Assembly: GCA_030619585.1 (NCBI GenBank)
Contig: JAUXBD010000095.1
Coordinates: 1-6,269, forward strand
Direction of reading: 5' to 3'
Source of the DNA: Desulfobacteraceae bacterium
Lineage (GTDB): Bacteria; Desulfobacterota; Desulfobacteria; Desulfobacterales; SURF-7
DNA: 6,269 nucleotides
In this document: positions 6,006 through 6,269 of the stretch, piece by piece
Position numbering within the stretch: position 1 is the stretch's first letter
How the letters are laid out: each line of letters starts with the position of its first letter
Position numbers and translations under genes: made by a program
The notes under the pieces: generated by a model
What the model was told of the DNA's origin: nothing
Databases searched by the model: none
Seen by the model: only the letters and a program-made list of their open reading frames with translations

Positions 6006-6269
6006 ATGAAAAACAACTACATTGTTCAGGCATGGCTTGTTCTGATCTTGGCGGTTTGTTATGGCGGAGCCCTTGCAAGTATTCAGCTTACCCTTGCACC
6101 TATAATTTCTGAAAACAAAATTAACGAGACTCGCGAAAAAGTACCCGAACTTGTTTTTGGCGAAAAAAAGGCACTAAACATGGCAAGTAAAGGGGAGACT
6201 CTTGACATTGAACCCACCATGGTCAGCGTGGAAAAGGGTGACAAAAAGATCTTCTACAATGTTTTTAAA
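6006..6269 (+). CDS. rnfG: Rnf complex subunit RnfG, N-terminal part (cut by window end)
   Basis: Only the first 88 codons are present and the frame is still open at the window edge. RnfG is anchored by one N-terminal helix and carries a covalent FMN on the outer side of the membrane. The visible part shows the anchor helix at about residues 8-31, then a polar stretch with NKINETREKVPELVFGEKKA (38-57), typical of the region after the RnfG anchor. The FMN-binding threonine motif would lie beyond the window. The ATG is 1 base after the rnfD stop, so the two are probably translationally coupled, with a modest AAGG at 5993-5996 as ribosome binding site. The order rnfC-rnfD-rnfG is the usual one. 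Confidence 0.88.
   Translation, partial: MKNNYIVQAWLVLILAVCYGGALASIQLTLAPIISENKINETREKVPELVFGEKKALNMASKGETLDIEPTMVSVEKGDKKIFYNVFK

Overview
The window looks like part of a sulfate-reducing deltaproteobacterium (Desulfobacterota, probably Desulfobacterales). It carries two membrane-bound electron-transfer modules side by side on the + strand. One is a Tmc-type module: a NarI/HdrE-like membrane cytochrome b subunit plus an HdrD-like iron-sulfur protein. The other is the start of an Rnf ion-translocating oxidoreductase operon. TmcB-type proteins are, as far as I know, typical of sulfate reducers. Genes have good Shine-Dalgarno sites and moderate GC, and the intergenic DNA is strongly AT-rich. 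The taxonomic call is inferred from gene content only.

Layout. Positions 1-265 are an AT-rich upstream region with a well-spaced sigma-54 type -24/-12 promoter (215-230) just ahead of a 75-residue protein of unknown function (266-493). After a 76-base AT-rich gap come tmcC (570-1508) and tmcB (1513-3108), which are 4 bases apart, with the tmcB ribosome binding site inside the end of tmcC. A strong hairpin terminator (3139-3174) closes this unit. On the minus strand, directly against the terminator, is a 58-codon ORF (3174-3350) that converges on tmcB. It is short and has no visible Shine-Dalgarno site, but it reads like protein. Positions 3351-3502 are AT-rich and hold a candidate sigma-70 promoter and a possible operator for the Rnf operon: rnfC (3503-4867), rnfD (4931-6004, with an unusual lysine/proline repeat at its N-terminus) and rnfG (from 6006, cut by the window edge).

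How the parts may work together. TmcC would carry b hemes in the membrane and exchange electrons with the quinone pool, while TmcB would pass electrons on the cytoplasmic side through two 4Fe-4S clusters and a CCG-type cluster. RnfC/D/G belong to the complex that couples reduced ferredoxin and NAD+ to ion movement across the membrane. Both modules lack a cytochrome c gene here: there is no TmcA-like cytochrome next to tmcBC, and none of the multiheme cytochrome seen beside rnfC in some sulfate reducers. Electron exchange with periplasmic cytochromes, if it occurs, would need genes outside the window. The terminator and separate promoters suggest the two modules are transcribed independently despite being adjacent.

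The most notable items are the sigma-54 promoter on a respiratory operon, the uncharacterised 75-residue lead gene, the Tmc module with order C-B and no TmcA or TmcD alongside, the hidden 58-codon convergent ORF, and the in-frame 15-base tandem repeat in rnfD.
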